A stretch of DNA of 51,743 nucleotides from Pseudonocardia sp. TRM90224 (lineage in GTDB: Bacteria > Actinomycetota > Actinomycetes > Mycobacteriales > Pseudonocardiaceae). Shown here in pieces: positions 48,709-51,743 of this stretch (position 1 is the stretch's first letter; each line of letters starts with the position of its first letter). The notes under the pieces were generated by a model. The model was not told where the DNA came from. It was given only the letters and a program-made list of their open reading frames with translations, and searched no databases. Location: NCBI RefSeq assembly GCF_021245725.1, contig NZ_JAJGSX010000051.1, positions 1 through 51,743 on the forward strand, in the 5' to 3' direction. Position numbers and translations under genes: made by a program.

Positions 48709-49998
48709 TCAGGCCAGCGTGCGCAGGCCGAGCGCGGCCCGCCCGGCGTAGCGAGCCTGGCCGCCGAGCTCCTCCTCGATGCGGATCAGCTGGTTGTACT
48801 TGGCGGTGCGGTCGGATCGGGAGAGCGAGCCGGTCTTGATCTGGCCGCAGCCGGTGGCCACGGCGAGGTCGGCGATGGTGGTGTCCTCGGTCTCGCCGGA
48901 GCGGTGCGACATGACCACGGTGTAGCCGGCCTGGTGGGCGGTCTGCACCGTGTCGAGGGTCTCGGTGAGGGTGCCGATCTGGTTGACCTTGATGAGGATC
49001 GAGTTGGCGACGCCGTCGCGGATGCCCTCGCGCAGCAGGGTCTCGTTCGTGCAGAAGACGTCGTCGCCGGTGAGCTGGCAGCGCTCGCCCAACGTGGTCA
49101 TCAGCAGCCGCCAGCCGTCCCAGTCGTCCTCGGCCATGGCGTCCTCGATCGAGGCGACGGGGTAGCGCTCGACGAGCGTCGAGAGGTAGTCGACGTGCTC
49201 GGCTGCGGTGCGCCGGACCCCTTCTCCTGCGTAGTCGTAGATGCCGTCGCGGTAGAACTCGGAGGTCGCCGGGTCCATCACGAGGGTGATGTCCTCGCCC
49301 GGCTTGTACCCCGTGCGTTCGATGGCTCCGATGACGAACTCGAGGGCTTCGTCGGCCGAGCGCAGGTTCGGGGCGAAGCCGCCCTCGTCTCCGACACCAG
49401 TGCTGTGACCAGCGTTGATGAGGTCGCGGCGCAGCGTGTGGAACACCTCCGAACCCATCCGGACCGCTTCGGCGAAGCTCGTCGCACTGATCGGCGCGAT
49501 CATGAACTCCTGGAAGTCGAGCGGGTTGTCCGCGTGCGCGCCGCCGTTGATGATGTTCATCATCGGGACGGGTAGCAGGCGTGCGTTGGCGCCGCCGACG
49601 TACCGGTAGAGCGGCAGCCGGTGGGCGGCGGCCGCGGCCTTCGCGGTGGCGAGGGAGACGCCGAGAACGGCATTGGCGCCCAGCCGCGACTTCGCCGCTG
49701 TACCGTCCAGTTCGATCAGGGCTGCGTCGAGAGCGACCTGTTCCTCGGCGTCGAGCCCGACCACCAGAGCCCTGATCTCGCCATTGACGGCCTCGACCGC
49801 CCGCCGCACGCCCTTGCCGTGGAACCGCTCCGGGTCACCGTCGCGGAGCTCGACGGCTTCGCGGGCCCCGGTGGAGGCACCCGACGGCACGGCCGCACGC
49901 CCGATCGACCCGTCGGCCAACTCGACGTCGACCTCCACGGTGGGGTTCCCGCGGCTGTCGACGATCTCGCGCCCGACGATCCGGCTGATGCTGGTCAT
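48709..49998 (-). CDS. eno: Enolase (phosphopyruvate hydratase)
   Basis: The protein has 429 aa and is full length. N-terminal REIVDSRGNPTVEVDVELAD and the SGASTGAREAVELRDGD loop, KGVRRAVEAVNGEI, and the catalytic barrel with VMDPATSEFYRDGIYDY, SIEDAMAEDDWDGW, the signature ILIKVNQIGTLTETLDTV and MSHRSGETEDTTIADLAVAT are present. It interconverts 2-phosphoglycerate and phosphoenolpyruvate and needs Mg2+. The usual actinobacterial neighbour (a FtsB-like septum protein) is not here. This may therefore be a second enolase in a different context, though that was not tested. Confidence 0.95.
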   Translation of the reverse strand: MTSISRIVGREIVDSRGNPTVEVDVELADGSIGRAAVPSGASTGAREAVELRDGDPERFHGKGVRRAVEAVNGEIRALVVGLDAEEQVALDAALIELDGTAAKSRLGANAVLGVSLATAKAAAAAHRLPLYRYVGGANARLLPVPMMNIINGGAHADNPLDFQEFMIAPISATSFAEAVRMGSEVFHTLRRDLINAGHSTGVGDEGGFAPNLRSADEALEFVIGAIERTGYKPGEDITLVMDPATSEFYRDGIYDYAGEGVRRTAAEHVDYLSTLVERYPVASIEDAMAEDDWDGWRLLMTTLGERCQLTGDDVFCTNETLLREGIRDGVANSILIKVNQIGTLTETLDTVQTAHQAGYTVVMSHRSGETEDTTIADLAVATGCGQIKTGSLSRSDRTAKYNQLIRIEEELGGQARYAGRAALGLRTLA

Positions 49999-50126
49999 TG
50001 CTGGTTCTCCCCACGGTTCGGTATCGATTCAGAGGGAGCTTGGCCTCATGGAGGGTTGGCTGGGTGGACAGTCAGGTGGATCGCTGCAGCCGTCCTCGCC
50101 AGCAGGTGTGGGGCCGTGGAAGGGGT

Positions 50127-50177
50127 GAACGAACGGCACTTTCGTCCACACCTATTGGACGAAAGTGCCGTTCGTTC
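50127..50177 (-). terminator. Perfect 22-bp hairpin over the GNAT stop
   Basis: Arms 50127-50148 and 50156-50177 are exact complements around a 7-nt loop; the core is CGGCACTTTCGTCC. The distal arm overlaps the stop codon of the GNAT gene (50176-50178), so the hairpin follows GNAT and precedes eno on the minus strand. Confidence 0.8.
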
Positions 50178-50631
50178 AGCCGCCGACTCGGCTCAGAGGT
50201 GAGACGTTGCCGAGTTGCCACCAGAATGCGGCGTCGTCGTGCAGGGACGGCTCGCCGCCCGCGGCTTGATATAGCGCCTGAGCGGCTGTGTTCGCCTCGT
50301 CTGTGAAGAGCCACATCCTGCGGTGTCCCTCGGATCTGACGATGTCGAGAAATCGAGCCAGGAGTTCCCGCCCGACGCCACGTCGGCGATGCTGTGGCGA
50401 AACCTCGATCTCGTAGAGCTGCACCTGTGAGTAGCCGCAGGCGTGGCGCTGGCGGGTTCCCCATGCCCATCCGATGACCTCAGGGCCGTCCATAGCGGCC
50501 AAAGCGATGGTCGCCGGGTTGGTCAGGAACGGGGCGTGGTCAGACACCTGGATCCCGCGAAACGCCGACACCGCCTTCTGGAGGACCCGATCATCCCCAG
50601 GACCGAGAACCTGGATTTGCATGGGCGTCAT
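50176..50631 (-). CDS. GNAT acetyltransferase, AAC(3)-I-like
   Basis: The protein has 151 aa. FLTNPATIALAAMDGPEVIG, WAWGTRQRHACGYSQVQLYE, IEVSPQHRRRGVGRELLARF (acetyl-CoA loop RRRGVG) and DEANTAAQALYQAAGGEP follow the order of aminoglycoside 3-N-acetyltransferase type I. Substrate is not provable from sequence. The stop is inside a hairpin arm. Confidence 0.88.
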   Translation of the reverse strand: MTPMQIQVLGPGDDRVLQKAVSAFRGIQVSDHAPFLTNPATIALAAMDGPEVIGWAWGTRQRHACGYSQVQLYEIEVSPQHRRRGVGRELLARFLDIVRSEGHRRMWLFTDEANTAAQALYQAAGGEPSLHDDAAFWWQLGNVSPLSRVGG

Positions 50632-50707
50632 TGTGATTGATCAGGTAGGACGGCACTCGTCAGCCGTCCTGGCCGGCGGAGGACCGAGGGCTCGGCCGGG
50701 CGGGCGT

Positions 50708-51652
50708 TCAGCCGCGCCAGCTGGTGTGAGGGCTCTGCAGGAGCTGCACGCGGGTGTGCTGGGCGGCGAATTGGTCGGCGCGGGTGTGCCGCTGCTTCCA
50801 CAGCACGGCGAGCCAGCGCAGGGCGCAGGTTCGTTGGGCGGCGAGGAAGTGGCGCCGGTTGGCGGGGGTGATGCCGAGTTCGGGCAGGAGTTCGATCCAA
50901 CTGGTGTCGGGGATCGCGCGGGCGCTGATGTGCTCGATCAGATCGGCAGCGTCGAAGAAGGTCGTGCCGTAGCCGCTGTATTCGAAGTCGACGCAGGCGC
51001 TGATGACGCCGTCGCGGAGCCAGTTGAGGAGGTTGGAGTCGCCGCGGGAGAACACGGAACCGGTGCCGTCGTCGTTGAGGAGCTCGGCGTCGCCGCTGTC
51101 GTGCCAGGCGGTCAGCCTGGCGCGCATTTCGGCGGTCATCGGGTCCCCCTCGTGGCCGGCGAGGAGTGTTGGCCAGCTGTTGGTGAGGCGATTTACGTAG
51201 TGCGCGCCGGAGTCGATGCGCTCGAGGCCGGCGAGCAGGCCGGACAAAGGCACGCTCTGGAGGCGCTGGGTGGTGTGCGCCAAGCCGCTCAGCGCAGCTT
51301 CGCGGTCGGGGCTCTCCAGGAGCGATGTCCCCGGCAGCAGCGTCATGCCGATGGCGGGGATGCTGTCCTCGTTGTCGGACCAAAGCGGCCGGGGGACGCC
51401 GCTGACATCGTGCTTTGCAAGCAAGGTGAGGGCCGCCCACTCCCGTTCCACTCGCCGACGGTGATTACCCTTCACGTAGAGTTTGAGGCAAATGGGCCCG
51501 TCCGCGGGGCTTTCCCAGGCGTAGACGTGGTTTTGGAGGCCGCCGGCGAGCGGATGCAGACCGTGCCGAGCCGGCACGTCCGCAACGTGGGTGCCGCTCC
51601 CGCGCACGACGGTGTCGCGTAGGTCGGTGAGTAGCGCAGCAGGTGGGGCCAT
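50708..51652 (-). CDS. Aminoglycoside-phosphotransferase-like kinase
   Basis: Taken from the ATG at 51652 the product is 314 aa; an upstream ATG at 51712 would add 20 residues. ICLKLYVKG (ATP-binding Lys), the catalytic-loop equivalent SRGDSNLLNWL (family HxDxxxxN; here Gly-Asp-Ser with the His replaced by Arg) and ACVDFEYSGYG (Mg-binding Asp) are present. It is in the APH/choline-kinase superfamily. It is the last complete gene; 51653-51743 shows nothing further. Confidence 0.8.
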   Translation of the reverse strand: MAPPAALLTDLRDTVVRGSGTHVADVPARHGLHPLAGGLQNHVYAWESPADGPICLKLYVKGNHRRRVEREWAALTLLAKHDVSGVPRPLWSDNEDSIPAIGMTLLPGTSLLESPDREAALSGLAHTTQRLQSVPLSGLLAGLERIDSGAHYVNRLTNSWPTLLAGHEGDPMTAEMRARLTAWHDSGDAELLNDDGTGSVFSRGDSNLLNWLRDGVISACVDFEYSGYGTTFFDAADLIEHISARAIPDTSWIELLPELGITPANRRHFLAAQRTCALRWLAVLWKQRHTRADQFAAQHTRVQLLQSPHTSWRG

Positions 51653-51743
51653 GCAAATGGGGTGCACTAGCCCCGGTGATTCATGAGGGCTGGTAATCGA
51701 CCTTGGTGGCATGATCGGTGCGGGATTTCTAGTCGGGCCGTGA

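Noticed and set aside
1..51743. tRNA, rRNA, riboswitch or prophage genes
   Set aside because: No cloverleaf, rRNA-like or phage structural gene pattern was recognised on reading; a dedicated covariance search was not possible here.

Overview
The window is G+C-rich throughout with strongly G/C-biased third codon positions. It holds four transmembrane Ser/Thr kinases, a DUF222-type protein, a large ATP-binding LuxR (LAL) regulator, an ECF sigma factor with a CU044_5270-type partner, MerR, TetR and AraC regulators, and many ATGA-type gene overlaps. Together these point to an actinobacterial chromosome, most likely of the Pseudonocardia/Amycolatopsis kind. The genus is an inference from style and was not tested. 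No rRNA, tRNA, CRISPR array or intact transposase was seen. Much of the window reads as accessory DNA, with gene remnants, small regulators and transport or catabolic islands.

Layout. 1-1600: a truncated DUF222 gene and about 900 bp of non-coding DNA carrying a 137-bp inverted repeat and a 22-bp tandem array. 1616-7800: a LysR regulator and a tightly overlapped catabolic operon (flavin monooxygenase, RidA, DUF1028, M20D amidohydrolase, APC permease). 7934-10690: a Ser/Thr kinase, a MerR-like regulator and decayed coding remnants. 10686-13628: a two-component system followed by a ferric-reductase-like membrane protein and a 54-aa membrane protein. 13629-19054: a secreted protein, an unknown protein, an AraC regulator, and an MFS exporter beside an NmrA-like protein. 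19182-22814: remnants (GNAT, a SARP/BTAD piece joined to a mer thioredoxin-like gene), a MerR with three conserved cysteines and its operator, a membrane protein and a TetR regulator. 22886-27115: a gamma-glutamyltransferase beside a divergent polar amino-acid ABC transporter.

27164-33664 is the most unusual part. Two divergent transcription units share a 413-bp control region. Each encodes one member of a paralogous pair of about 360-aa, largely alpha-helical proteins with an acidic Glu/Ala/Gly repeat and a central hydrophobic segment. Their partners are a 111-aa beta-rich protein, a two-helix membrane protein, a 232-aa protein with an SRHHIL motif, and an 826-aa LAL regulator whose start overlaps one of the pair. 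I read this as a candidate multi-component membrane-active (pore-forming-toxin-like) system. The grouping and the paralogy are visible in the sequence; the function is inference.

33710-51652: a YciI protein, a kinase with HRDVTPDN in its catalytic loop, an epoxide hydrolase and DHFR-like pair facing a LysR gene with a clear T-N11-A operator, a BenE-type transporter facing an XRE-cupin regulator with a dyad between them, and two tandem Ser/Thr kinases. Then come small genes, an isochorismatase with an internal deletion, a frameshifted ECF sigma factor with its partner, an enolase flanked by two related hairpins, a GNAT enzyme and an aminoglycoside-phosphotransferase-like kinase.
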